This document shows positions 44,042 through 52,303 of a stretch of 64,000 nt of DNA, in pieces. The stretch is from Desulfogranum mediterraneum DSM 13871. Lineage in GTDB: Bacteria; Desulfobacterota; Desulfobulbia; Desulfobulbales; Desulfobulbaceae. How positions within the stretch are numbered: the stretch's first letter is position 1; the number at the start of each line of letters is the position of its first letter. A program made the translations under genes and the position numbers. The DNA is taken from contig NZ_AUCW01000017.1 of assembly GCF_000429965.1 (NCBI RefSeq), positions 86,558 to 150,557 on the forward strand, given 5' to 3'. A model generated the notes under the pieces. The model worked only from the letters and a program-made list of their open reading frames with translations, was not told the origin of the DNA and did no database searches.

Positions 44042-46144
44042 TCAGCCCCGCTCCGTGGTATGGGCAAAGGTCATCCGGGCATCGGCGACAATGGGTTCGT
44101 TCCCGATCTCACCCACGATCAGGGGGTTGATATCCAGTTCCATGATCTGGGGAAAATCGGTGGCCAACTGGCTGATCCGCTGGAGGGCAACGGCAATGGC
44201 ACCGATATCCACCTCCTTGGTCCCCCGCTTACCCTTAAGCAGTTCATAGGAGCGGGTGGACTTGAGCATCTGTATGGCCTCATCCTCGGTGATGGGGGCA
44301 AGGTGAAAGGCAACATCCTTCATCATCTCCACGAAGATACCGCCCAGACCGAACATCAGCATGGGACCGAACTGGGGGTCCCTGGTCATACCGATGATCA
44401 CCTCCATGCCGCTGTCTGCCATCTTTTCCACATAGATCCCCTCGATGTGGGCCTCTGGGGCATGTCTGCCGATCCTGAGCATCATCAGCTCAAAGGCATC
44501 GGCCACCTCCTGACTGGAGCCGACATTGAGTTTGACCCCGCCCATGTCACTCTTATGGATGATATTGGGCGAGACGATCTTCATGGCCACCGGAAAGCCG
44601 ATAAAGCGGGCGATCTCCATGGCCTGTTCCGGGCTGACCGTCAACCGCCCCTCCAGGATGTGAAAACCGTAGGCCTTGAGGATGTCCTTGGACTTGACCT
44701 CTCCCAACCGCAGTCGTCCGGTCCGCTGCCTCCGGGCAATGATCCGCTCCACCCGACGACGGTTGACCGGAAAGCGGACCACATGCCGGGCAGGTCGACG
44801 CCGCCACTGACCATAGTCAAAGAGGGACTTCAGGGCCGCCACGGCCCGCTCCGGGGTATCGTAAAAGGGCAGACGCAGGGTGGCCAGTTCCCGACGGCTG
44901 GGCATGACATCGTCACCTCCGAGAAAGGAGGCCAACACCGGTTTGGAAAAGTCCTGGGTCTCGGCAATGGCCAGGGCGGTCACTGCCGGCTGGGTCATGT
45001 ACTGGGGCGCCAGGACGACCAGGACCGCATCCACGGCCGGATCCTTCTGGACCTCGGTGATCAGGGCCGCATAGTCGGCCGGTTCGGCGTCGGCCGAGAC
45101 ATCCATGGGGTTGTTGACCCGGCTGACCGAGGGCAGGATGTGTTGGATGGCGGTCCGCAACTCATTACTCACCGAACAGATCTCCAGCCCCTCCCGTTCC
45201 AGGGCATCTGCGGCAATGGTGCCTGGTCCGCCGGCATTGCTGAGCACAAAGACCCGGCTGCCCCGGGGGCAGGGCTGCATGGCCAGGGCGGTGGAGTAGT
45301 CGAACAGGGCCTCAAAGGTATCTGCCCGGCAGATGCCGGCCCGCTTAAAGGCCGCCCCAAAGGCGGTGGCCGGCCCCCCAAGGACTCCGGTATGGATGGC
45401 CGCAGCCCGTTTACCGGCAGTGGTGGTTCCCGACTTGAGGATAACGATGGGCTTTTGCATGGAGGCCTCTTCGGCCGCCTTGACAAAGCGATCACCGTCG
45501 CTGATGTCTTCCAGGTAGCCGACAATGACCCGGGTCTGTTCATCCTGGGCCAGGGCAGTAAGCACCTCCACCTCGGTGATATCCGCCTTGTTACCGATCG
45601 AGATGGATTTAGAGACCCCCAGCTCACGTCCTTCGGCCAGGTCCATCATGGCCGTGCAGAGGGCACCGGACTGGGAAAAAATGGCCATGCTGCCGGGTTT
45701 GGGGATACGCTTGGAAAAGGAGGCATTGAGCTTGATCTCGGTGTTGATAAAGCCCAGGCAGTTGGGCCCCAGCAGGCGGACGCCGCCCTTGCGGCAGACC
45801 TCCACCAGCTGCTGCTCAAGCTCCCTGCCCCTGATGCCGCTCTCCTTGAAGCCGGAGGCCACCACCACTGCAGCCGTGACCTTCTTCTTGACCGCCGAGC
45901 TGGCCGCTTCCAGGACCAGCTCGGCCGGCACCGTGATCACGACCATATCCAGGTCATAGGGGTAATCGTTGATCTCGGCATAGACCTGCAGGCCCATCAA
46001 CTCGCCGCCGGCCTGGTTGACCGGCACAATCGGCCCTTCAAAGCCGCTCTGAATCAGGTTGTTCAAGACTTCATAGCCGACCTTACCAGGGGTCTTGGAG
46101 GCACCGATCACCGCTATGGACTGGGGAGAAAAGAGTCTATCCAC
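44042..46144 (-). CDS. ADP-forming acyl-CoA (acetyl-CoA) synthetase, fused alpha and beta parts
   Basis: 700 aa. It interconverts acyl-CoA + ADP + phosphate and acid + CoA + ATP. The alpha part (about 1-460) has a CoA-binding domain (IAVIGASKTPGKVG, about 10-23) and ligase domain with the phospho-His H251 in AAAIHTGVLGG. The beta ATP-grasp part (about 485-700) has FPVAMKIVSPNIIHKSDMGGVKLN-type residues and MELDINPLIV. The single-chain arrangement is common in bacteria and archaea. It sits between an AcuB-like gene (14 bp) and the CoA-transferase-GNAT gene (42 bp), a context suggesting control of acetate or propionate activation by acetylation. Confidence 0.94.
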   Translation of the reverse strand: MDRLFSPQSIAVIGASKTPGKVGYEVLNNLIQSGFEGPIVPVNQAGGELMGLQVYAEINDYPYDLDMVVITVPAELVLEAASSAVKKKVTAAVVVASGFKESGIRGRELEQQLVEVCRKGGVRLLGPNCLGFINTEIKLNASFSKRIPKPGSMAIFSQSGALCTAMMDLAEGRELGVSKSISIGNKADITEVEVLTALAQDEQTRVIVGYLEDISDGDRFVKAAEEASMQKPIVILKSGTTTAGKRAAAIHTGVLGGPATAFGAAFKRAGICRADTFEALFDYSTALAMQPCPRGSRVFVLSNAGGPGTIAADALEREGLEICSVSNELRTAIQHILPSVSRVNNPMDVSADAEPADYAALITEVQKDPAVDAVLVVLAPQYMTQPAVTALAIAETQDFSKPVLASFLGGDDVMPSRRELATLRLPFYDTPERAVAALKSLFDYGQWRRRPARHVVRFPVNRRRVERIIARRQRTGRLRLGEVKSKDILKAYGFHILEGRLTVSPEQAMEIARFIGFPVAMKIVSPNIIHKSDMGGVKLNVGSSQEVADAFELMMLRIGRHAPEAHIEGIYVEKMADSGMEVIIGMTRDPQFGPMLMFGLGGIFVEMMKDVAFHLAPITEDEAIQMLKSTRSYELLKGKRGTKEVDIGAIAVALQRISQLATDFPQIMELDINPLIVGEIGNEPIVADARMTFAHTTERG

Positions 46145-46158
46145 GCCTACCTCTCTGT

Positions 46159-46815
46159 TCAGATTGTAATTTTGGGAACATGAACCTGGAAACCAGCAGC
46201 CTCGATGGCCCTGTGGACAGCCCGGATGTTATAGGTGTTGATCCGCAGGTAGATCATGGGATTCTCCTTTTCCGTACCCTTGGAACGAATCAGCCGGGTG
46301 AACTCGATCCGGTTGTCCTCCATCACTTGAACGATGGCGCTCAGGGCCTGGGGTTCACCGTTGTCCTCGATGGAGATCAGGGCCGAGCCCTTTTCCCCCA
46401 GGCCAAAGAGGCCGGTATAGGCCTTCATCAGGTCCATGGCAGAAAAGATGCCCACCACCTGTTGCTGCTCATTGAGCACCGGCAGGGCACCGATGTTCTT
46501 TGACTGGAGGAGCAGCAGGGCCCGGTCAAGGGTGGACATGGGGGTGAGGTAGAGGCAGTCCTCGGTCATCACCACCGAGACCGGGGTGTTGGCCACCGCC
46601 TCCTCCACATTGGCCCGTTCCTTACTACGGGCCACGGTGGACGGGGTCGCGGAACGGAGATCACGGTCGGTGAGCATCCCCAGTAACACCCTCTGGTCGT
46701 CCACCACCGGGATATGGCGAAATTTGTGGGTATTGAGCATCTCGATGGCCTCGGCCACGGTATGGTCGGGACCAATGGTACGGGGTGATGGTGTCATATA
46801 GTAATGGACAAACAT
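46159..46815 (-). CDS. CBS-pair and ACT domain protein (AcuB-like)
   Basis: 218 aa from the ATG at 46813-46815 with GAGG 9 nt upstream. Two CBS domains (about 1-60 and 75-130) are visible, each ending in the pattern HIPVVDDQRVLLGMLTDRDL or ALPVLNEQQQVVGIFSAMDL-like; an ACT-like domain (about 135-215) follows. This CBS-CBS-ACT order is that of AcuB, the adenylate-sensing partner encoded with AcuA and AcuC in Bacillus. It probably binds AMP/ATP or an amino acid and signals energy state. It is directly upstream of the ADP-forming synthetase gene. Confidence 0.88.
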   Translation of the reverse strand: MFVHYYMTPSPRTIGPDHTVAEAIEMLNTHKFRHIPVVDDQRVLLGMLTDRDLRSATPSTVARSKERANVEEAVANTPVSVVMTEDCLYLTPMSTLDRALLLLQSKNIGALPVLNEQQQVVGIFSAMDLMKAYTGLFGLGEKGSALISIEDNGEPQALSAIVQVMEDNRIEFTRLIRSKGTEKENPMIYLRINTYNIRAVHRAIEAAGFQVHVPKITI

Positions 46816-46990
46816 CGCGCTACTCCTCTGACTCACGCGGAGCCGGGGTTGAAGTTAATGGCTGGATTGCACCCTTGTTTCTGCCCATCACGGCCTTGGG
46901 CGGAAGATCATCTCCTCTGGACAGCTCTGCTCTGCCCAGCCTGTGGTACCATTAGCCGCCGGTCTGGTCGAGAAAAAAGAGCCTGAATAA

Positions 46991-47968
46991 TCAAGAGGCC
47001 GCCTGTTGCCTGGCCCGGACAATGCCCTCCAGGTAGGCTACGGTGCAGTCGCCCAGGGTCTCGATGTGATAGCCACCCTCCAGGATGGAAAGCAGACGTC
47101 CCTCGGTGAACCGACGGGCAAGATCTGCGACCAGGGTGCCCAGCTCGGTATACATTTCGGTGGAAAAGGCCAACCCGGACATGTCATCTTCTGCATGGGC
47201 ATCGAAGCCGGCCCCCACAATCAGGGCCTCGGGTTGAAAGGACTCCAAGAATGTGACGATCCGGGCAAAGGTCTCCCTGACCTGCGTATCCCCGGCCCCG
47301 GGCAGCAGGGGCAGGTTGAGTATGGTCCCCCTGCCCTCCTTCAGGCCATGCTCTTCGGGCCAACCGGTCCCTGGATAGCTGAAGCTGGGATGCTCATGGA
47401 GGGAGACATAGGCTCCATGGGGATCCTCCTCAAAAGCCGTCTGGATACCGTTACCATGGTGGGCATCAAAATCAAGGATACAGATCCGTTCCCGACCATA
47501 TTGCCGCTGCCAGTAGCGGGCGGCAATGACGCAGTTGTTGAAAAAACAGAAGCCAAAGGGCATGTTGGGCTCGGCATGGTGACCGGGAGGTCTGGTGGAG
47601 CCGAAGACCACCTCCTGGGGATTTTTTTCCACCAGATCAACACCCACCAGACCTGTACCGGCTGAGAGGGTCGCTATCTCAAAGGAATCATAGCCGACCT
47701 GGTTATCGGGATGATCGATGTAGGTCCGGCCGCTGAGCACGGCCTCCTCGAAACGAAACAACCAGTCTTCGCTGTGAAAGGCAAGGAGTTGTGACCGCTC
47801 CACCGCCCGGGGACGGGCGTAGCTGATCAGGGGCTGGAGCGAGCTCTTCTCCAGCGCCTTGGCGATCACCTCCAGGCGTTGTGGTATTTCCGGATGCTCG
47901 CCGCCGCCGGTATCATGTTGCTGAAAGGCAGGATCTGTTATAACAGTTACTGAAATCACGTTTCCCAT
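46991..47968 (-). CDS. Histone-deacetylase-family protein (AcuC/AphA-like)
   Basis: 325 aa. All zinc and catalytic residues of the arginase/deacetylase fold are present: RPPGHHAEPNMPFGF (about 126-140), ILDFDAHHGNG (about 163-173) and GAGFDAHAEDDMSG (about 253-266), plus LEGGYH near the C-terminus. Such proteins deacetylate lysine, polyamines or small amides. Its position upstream of an AcuB-like gene and an acyl-CoA synthetase suggests an AcuC-like role, removing acetyl groups from the synthetase. It is divergent from the small thioredoxin-like gene. Confidence 0.92.
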   Translation of the reverse strand: MGNVISVTVITDPAFQQHDTGGGEHPEIPQRLEVIAKALEKSSLQPLISYARPRAVERSQLLAFHSEDWLFRFEEAVLSGRTYIDHPDNQVGYDSFEIATLSAGTGLVGVDLVEKNPQEVVFGSTRPPGHHAEPNMPFGFCFFNNCVIAARYWQRQYGRERICILDFDAHHGNGIQTAFEEDPHGAYVSLHEHPSFSYPGTGWPEEHGLKEGRGTILNLPLLPGAGDTQVRETFARIVTFLESFQPEALIVGAGFDAHAEDDMSGLAFSTEMYTELGTLVADLARRFTEGRLLSILEGGYHIETLGDCTVAYLEGIVRARQQAAS

Positions 47969-48108
47969 AAGGTGAAGAGTCTGTTATGGAGAGTGGTCCC
48001 GCAGATGGTCCCTTCTCCGTTGAGAATACTTCTTATCACGAACACTACGCTATTCCAGGCAAGGCAACAGTTCTCGGTTACCTGGCCCCTACTCTAATCG
48101 AAATCATC

Positions 48109-48435
48109 ATGCATATCCATTTTTTTAAATCATTCCTTTGCCCAAGGTGCCGACGAACTGAGCGACTGTTACGGGAGATCAGCCGTGACCACCCGGAGAT
48201 CACCATCCAGGCTGTTGATCTCCTCAGCCACCCCCTGCTGGCCCTGCGTCACCGCGTCCTCATGATCCCTACCCTGGTCTCCGAGGACAACCGCCGCTTA
48301 AGCGGCTGGCTGCCCGACAGGACACAGCTGCTTGAGTTTGTCGGCCAGGGGGCCGAGGGTGAGCCGGCAGAGGGCGACCAGAAGAAGCCTACTGCTTCTG
48401 ATCCTCGCTTCGCTCCGGCGGAAAAAGCCGACTGA
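48109..48435 (+). CDS. Small thioredoxin/glutaredoxin-like protein
   Basis: 108 aa from the ATG at 48109 (MHIHFFKSFLCPRCRRTERLL). The CPRC motif (about 11-14) follows the first strand as in glutaredoxin-like folds, and MIPTLVSEDNRRLSGWLP (about 52-69) supplies the cis-Pro loop. No good ribosome-binding site precedes this ATG; an in-frame start at 47986 with AAGGTG in front would add 41 residues that do not look like part of the fold. A thiol-redox role is likely. The 3' end overlaps the convergent TPR gene by 47 bp. Confidence 0.65.
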   Translation: MHIHFFKSFLCPRCRRTERLLREISRDHPEITIQAVDLLSHPLLALRHRVLMIPTLVSEDNRRLSGWLPDRTQLLEFVGQGAEGEPAEGDQKKPTASDPRFAPAEKAD

Positions 48436-49186
48436 GCATGGAACGTTTGCCCGGCGGCAGCCCCTGCAGGATCTTCAGGTTGTCCTCGGCCGTATAGTTT
48501 CGGTCCCAGAGCTGAAGAGCCGTCTGGTAGGCCTTTTTAGCGGCCTCCAGCTCTCCCTTATAGCGCAGGACCACCCCCAGGTTGGCATAGGAGACGGAGA
48601 GGCGACGCCGGGTTTCCAGCTGGGCCATGAGGATGTCGTCCACCCGCTTGGCAATCACCCGCTCCAGGTCCACCTCGATCAGCTGCGGATCATCTCCAGG
48701 AAAATCAGGCCTGACCAGGGCCTCAACCTCCGGCCGGGAGAGGCTCCCCATCCTGGCCAGCCAACCTTCATAGAGGGCAATGGCCTGGCGGCTATACCCC
48801 TCGGCAGTGGCCAGGGTGGCCAGCATCTGGCTGCGTTCCACCTCGTGCCCTGAGAGCAGTTCGGTCTCCAGCTTGACCAGGTAGACCGAGGCCATGTTGT
48901 TGAAGATGACCCCCAACTCGAAAGAATCAGCATATCCCGGGATTTGGGCATAGATGAGCTCCATGCCCCTGAGCAGGCTGATGGCCGTACCATAGTCATC
49001 GCTCTCCAGCCCCTTTTCATACTGGCGGAGCATGGTTCTGGCCTCCAGCACCCTGGGGTCTTCCGCTGAGTTGATCCTGTCATAATAAATAACCGCAGAG
49101 ATCAGGATCAGCACCACTACGCTCAGGGTGGCGAACAAGACCTTGACCAGGCCTGACTGTTGTCGAAACTTGTGGACGAGATTCAT
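48389..49186 (-). CDS. Membrane-anchored TPR-like protein
   Basis: 265 aa. One N-terminal membrane helix (about 15-36) is followed by an all-helical region with TPR-type repeats: ARTMLRQYEKGLESDDYGTA-like (about 49-68), SYANLGVVLRYKGELEAAKKAYQTAL (about 208-233) and RNYTAEDNLKILQ. It is probably a periplasmic or cytoplasmic scaffold anchored in the inner membrane. It lies 72 bp after the symporter gene on the same strand, so it may belong to that operon. No specific function is known. Confidence 0.78.
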   Translation of the reverse strand: MNLVHKFRQQSGLVKVLFATLSVVVLILISAVIYYDRINSAEDPRVLEARTMLRQYEKGLESDDYGTAISLLRGMELIYAQIPGYADSFELGVIFNNMASVYLVKLETELLSGHEVERSQMLATLATAEGYSRQAIALYEGWLARMGSLSRPEVEALVRPDFPGDDPQLIEVDLERVIAKRVDDILMAQLETRRRLSVSYANLGVVLRYKGELEAAKKAYQTALQLWDRNYTAEDNLKILQGLPPGKRSMLSRLFPPERSEDQKQ

Positions 49187-49258
49187 AACATTCGAAATAA
49201 AAACGCCTCCACTGCCAGGGAGGCAGCAGAGGCGAAAAAAGGTTACTGAGGAGTGCGC

Positions 49259-50941
49259 TTACTTGACACCATGGACGGTTTCGGCCAGATGCTTCTGGAC
49301 CTCGACCGGCGGAGGCGCGGTCATCAATGAAACCACCACGTTGGCCAGTACCGCCAGCGGTCCGGCGATCCAGGCAAAGTACCAGGGGTTGAGCCAATAG
49401 TTCATAAAATCCTTGCCCGGGAAACTGACCCCGTACTTGCCGGCAATAAAGTAGGCGATCACCACCAGGGAGATGGTGCTGCCCACGGTGAGGCTGGCGA
49501 TGCCGCCGGCCCGGTTGGAGCGGGTCCACCAGATCCCCACCAGAAAGAGGGGGAACATGGTGCAACCGGCCAGGGAAAAGGCCACCGCCACCAGTTGGGC
49601 GATCAGGCCGAGCTTGAGCAGGGACACTCCGGCCACGCCTATGGCCATGACCACGGTGGCCAGCTTGACCATTCGCATCTGCTGTTCACCTGTGGCCTGG
49701 GGATTAAAGACCCCAAAGTAGATGTCATGGGAAAAGGCTGAGGAACCGGCAACCAGCAGGCCGGATACCGTGGAAAATGCCGCCGCCACTGCACCGGCCG
49801 CCAAAAAGCCGACAATCAGGGGATGTACCGAACCAAGCTGGGCAGTATAGACCACGATGGCGTCCTTGGCCAGGGCACCGACCTCCGGGTTGGAAGAGAG
49901 GATCTTACCAAAGGCGGAGTAGAGTGGCGCAGTCCAGTAAAGGATACAGATAAAAAAGAGGCCCCAGGTCACAGACCAGCGGGCATCACTGGGCTTGGGC
50001 ACCACATAAAACTTCTGGATAACATGGGGCAGACCGGCGGTACCGATCATCAGGGCAAAACAGGTGGCCATCCACTGGAAGAAGTCCTTGCCGGTTGCCG
50101 GATCCCAGGGCATGGCAAACTCAGGAGTGGGTACAGTGGCCATTGGGTGCCCCAGGGAACTAATGTAGGGCGTGGTCGTACCGGCGACGATGTCGGATAC
50201 CACCTGACCGTAGCCGATCGGTGGTATCAGCCAGAAGTAGTCAAACTTAAAGGTAAGGACAAAGGCGGGAATCAGAAAGGCTATGATCAGGATTACATAC
50301 TGAATCTGCTGATTCTTGGTGACCCCGAGCATCCCGGATACCAGGGTATAGGTCAAAACCACCGAGGCCCCAATGATGACCGACCAGGTGTAGTTGATTC
50401 CCAGGATCCATTTGAACATGATGCCGATCCCACCGAACTGGCCGACACAGTAACTAAAGGAAATACAGATGGCGATAATGGCAGTTGCCAGGCGCATCCC
50501 GTTGGAGTAGTAGCGATCACCGATAAAGTCGGTTGCCGTATATTTACCGAAGCGACGCACCTGGGAGGCCATCAGCACCAGGAGGAGCACATAGCCTCCG
50601 GTCCAACCCACCACATAGGAGAGGCCATGATAGCCGCTGCCGTACATGATGGCAGCCATCCCCAGGAAGGAGGCGGCGCTCATCCAGTTGGAGGCAATGG
50701 CCATGCCTGAGCCAAAGCTGGAGATTGAACGACCGGCCGCATAGTAGTCAGAAGTCCCCTCGGCCTTATTCATGAAACCGATGGTGATAAAGAGGACAAT
50801 CATGGCGATCAGGATCAGGGCCGGAATAAGCTTAAACCCACCCTCCAGTGTGGAGCCGCTGGCACCAAAGGCCGGCAGCGCCACCAGCAGGCCGACAATA
50901 AAGGTCAGACAGAACAGAGTCTTCGCATGCAGTTTCATCAT
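49259..50941 (-). CDS. Sodium:solute symporter (ActP/VC2705-type, probable organic-acid uptake)
   Basis: 560 aa from the ATG at 50939-50941, preceded by GAGGTGG; longer in-frame starts overlap the small-subunit gene. About 13 membrane helices of the SSS family, with family motifs SDYYAAGRSISSFGSGMAIASNWMSAASFLG in the first core helices and the GLLVAGSSAFSHDIYF segment. The first hydrophobic segment (about 3-25) is signal-like, as in ActP. The pairing with a DUF4212 small subunit matches the VC2705 subfamily, usually annotated as acetate or other monocarboxylate transporters. The nearby acyl-CoA genes support uptake of acetate, propionate or a similar acid. Confidence 0.93.
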   Translation of the reverse strand: MMKLHAKTLFCLTFIVGLLVALPAFGASGSTLEGGFKLIPALILIAMIVLFITIGFMNKAEGTSDYYAAGRSISSFGSGMAIASNWMSAASFLGMAAIMYGSGYHGLSYVVGWTGGYVLLLVLMASQVRRFGKYTATDFIGDRYYSNGMRLATAIIAICISFSYCVGQFGGIGIMFKWILGINYTWSVIIGASVVLTYTLVSGMLGVTKNQQIQYVILIIAFLIPAFVLTFKFDYFWLIPPIGYGQVVSDIVAGTTTPYISSLGHPMATVPTPEFAMPWDPATGKDFFQWMATCFALMIGTAGLPHVIQKFYVVPKPSDARWSVTWGLFFICILYWTAPLYSAFGKILSSNPEVGALAKDAIVVYTAQLGSVHPLIVGFLAAGAVAAAFSTVSGLLVAGSSAFSHDIYFGVFNPQATGEQQMRMVKLATVVMAIGVAGVSLLKLGLIAQLVAVAFSLAGCTMFPLFLVGIWWTRSNRAGGIASLTVGSTISLVVIAYFIAGKYGVSFPGKDFMNYWLNPWYFAWIAGPLAVLANVVVSLMTAPPPVEVQKHLAETVHGVK

Positions 50942-50954
50942 TTTTCCACCTCTC

Positions 50955-51662
50955 CTATTCATTTTCACTTTCCATTCCATGCTTCTTCATTACCCCGTCG
51001 ATGACGTAGCAGTAGACCAGGCAGATCAGATTGAACAGGGCCAGGAGAAAGACTGCTGAGTAGAAATAATGAAAAGGGAAACCAAACAGTTTGGAGTCGG
51101 TAAGAAAGGACTGATAGTGGATCAGATACTTATCCATGATCCCTGGGATTTCGGGAGCCGTTGCCGAGAGGCTCGCGCCTTCCATGGGAACAAAGGCAAA
51201 GGGGACCATCCCCTTGAGAACGATATCATTCTCCACCCCCAGGGCCCGTTGAACGTAGGCCAGGTCCAGCTTGTGGTCGCTGACCAGGGCAGTGGTGGCC
51301 GCCTTGAAGGCCTCCTTCTCCCCTGGCGGCAGGAGTTCATAGGTCAGGGCAGTGAGCCCCCCCTTGAGGGCGCTGTTGTTCTGCAGGGCAATGGATTTAC
51401 CGATCAGGGCGAGATAGACCCGGGCCAGTTCCGCCTTCTCCTGCGCACTGGCAGTTCCTGCGCTGAGTTTGGGATAGACTTGTTCATAGGTGAGGTACCC
51501 TGCTTCCGGGGTCGGTTTTTCGATGACTTTCATCAGGATATGAAATCCAAAAACGCAGACAGCCCAGATGGTGATGCTGATGAGGATGATTCGAACATTT
51601 TCTTTCAAAAAGGCGGTGCGCGGTTTGAAAAAATTGATACTGTAGTTGGTCGTTCCTTCCAT
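50955..51662 (-). CDS. Symporter small subunit (DUF4212-like) with enlarged loop domain
   Basis: 235 aa from the ATG at 51660-51662 with AGGAGGAG upstream. It has a helix near each end (about 25-45 and 200-222) and the family start FFKPRTAFLKENVRI, which matches the DUF4212 symporter small subunit. Usual members are about 80-100 aa; here about 150 residues are inserted between the helices, predicted helical and outside the membrane (VRALGVEND-type and ALIGKSIALQNN segments). The stop is 13 bp before the symporter start, so the two are translated together. The insert may capture substrate or regulate the transporter. Confidence 0.85.
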   Translation of the reverse strand: MEGTTNYSINFFKPRTAFLKENVRIILISITIWAVCVFGFHILMKVIEKPTPEAGYLTYEQVYPKLSAGTASAQEKAELARVYLALIGKSIALQNNSALKGGLTALTYELLPPGEKEAFKAATTALVSDHKLDLAYVQRALGVENDIVLKGMVPFAFVPMEGASLSATAPEIPGIMDKYLIHYQSFLTDSKLFGFPFHYFYSAVFLLALFNLICLVYCYVIDGVMKKHGMESENE

Positions 51663-51696
51663 CAAACTCCTCCTGAAAAAGATTGACGCTTTCCAC

Positions 51697-51888
51697 TCAT
51701 AAAGACACCTTAACCGATGTTAATCTATCGATATAATAGAGAAAGAGAGCGATAATGCCATGAACAGACGGCACAAGAAGCCACTGGATCAAAAAAAAAC
51801 GAAGCAATGAGCCCCCCATAACTGTCAGTTGTCGCGGCAGTATCCAGTGAAAAGCGCATACGGAGTGCATGCGTGGTGGTGCGTACAT
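51697..51888 (-). CDS. Probable 63-aa membrane protein at the head of the symporter operon
   Basis: 63 aa. The ATG at 51886-51888 has AAGGAGG 9-10 nt upstream, one of the best ribosome-binding sites in the window. The second half is strongly hydrophobic (LLRFFLIQWLLVPSVHGIIA, about 28-47, continuing to IDRL), one or two membrane helices. It ends 34 bp before the small-subunit gene on the same strand, inside the same expected transcript. No family is recognised. The position suggests an accessory symporter peptide, or a leader peptide. Coding status rests on the ribosome-binding site, hydrophobicity and position only. Confidence 0.5.
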   Translation of the reverse strand: MYAPPRMHSVCAFHWILPRQLTVMGGSLLRFFLIQWLLVPSVHGIIALFLYYIDRLTSVKVSL

Positions 51889-51982
51889 CCTATAGAACCC
51901 TCCTTGATGAAGTGTTTTTGATAGGATAGGAACCCCTGGAGATGGGACGGGATAAAAAAACCGTTAAGACGGAATATTCGCT

Positions 51983-52029
51983 CAGCGGCCTCTTTGGGAT
52001 AGAATCTTTTAAGACTCCAAAGACCGCTG
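51983..52029 (-). promoter_or_regulatory. Long hairpin in the symporter operon leader
   Basis: CAGCGG-(CC bulge)-TCTTTGG pairs with CCAAAGA-CCGCTG, 13 base pairs with a 2-nt bulge and a 19-nt loop. On the minus strand it falls between the candidate promoter and the 63-aa gene. About 10 nt further on is a T7 run after a short CCGT/ACGG stem, so transcript control is possible. Confidence 0.45.
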
Positions 52030-52098
52030 CTGAACATGCTTCATCCCATACGATTCGAGTATCCCCTGCAAGGGAACCTGGAAGTGGTTGGTTTATGT

Positions 52099-52128
52099 CC
52101 TATACCAAACCGGACAAAGCCCAGTCAA
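52099..52128 (-). promoter_or_regulatory. Candidate sigma-70 promoter of the symporter operon
   Basis: On the minus strand TTGACT (complement of 52123-52128) and TATAGG (complement of 52099-52104) are spaced by 18 bp. The expected transcript would start about 200 nt upstream of the 63-aa gene. Confidence 0.4.
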
Positions 52129-52303
52129 GCTTTGTTTATTTTTTTCAACGGAAGAGAGAGCAGATAGTTGCTCTCCTTCAGGGGGGAATGATGGTCGCAA
52201 CAGGGCGACGCCCTTTGCCTGGAGCAGGGGCCAGGTAAGGGCGTACGAGGGCTGACAGCAGCAGCTGTGGTCTGGTTCAGGCAGGCTTCATCGCAAGTCG
52301 AGC

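Larger units (their letters stand above)
51889..52303. other. Upstream region of the symporter operon
   Basis: 415 bp without a supported gene; a plus-strand ORF at about 51942-52238 lacks a usable ribosome-binding site. It contains a candidate sigma-70 promoter (52099-52128, minus) and a hairpin in the expected leader (51983-52029). The part near 52200-52303 lies downstream of the reductase gene and shows no clear terminator. Confidence 0.5.

Noticed and set aside
51942..52238. Plus-strand ORF of 98 codons in the symporter leader region
   Set aside because: No usable ribosome-binding site, no family and opposite to the inferred promoter and leader hairpin.
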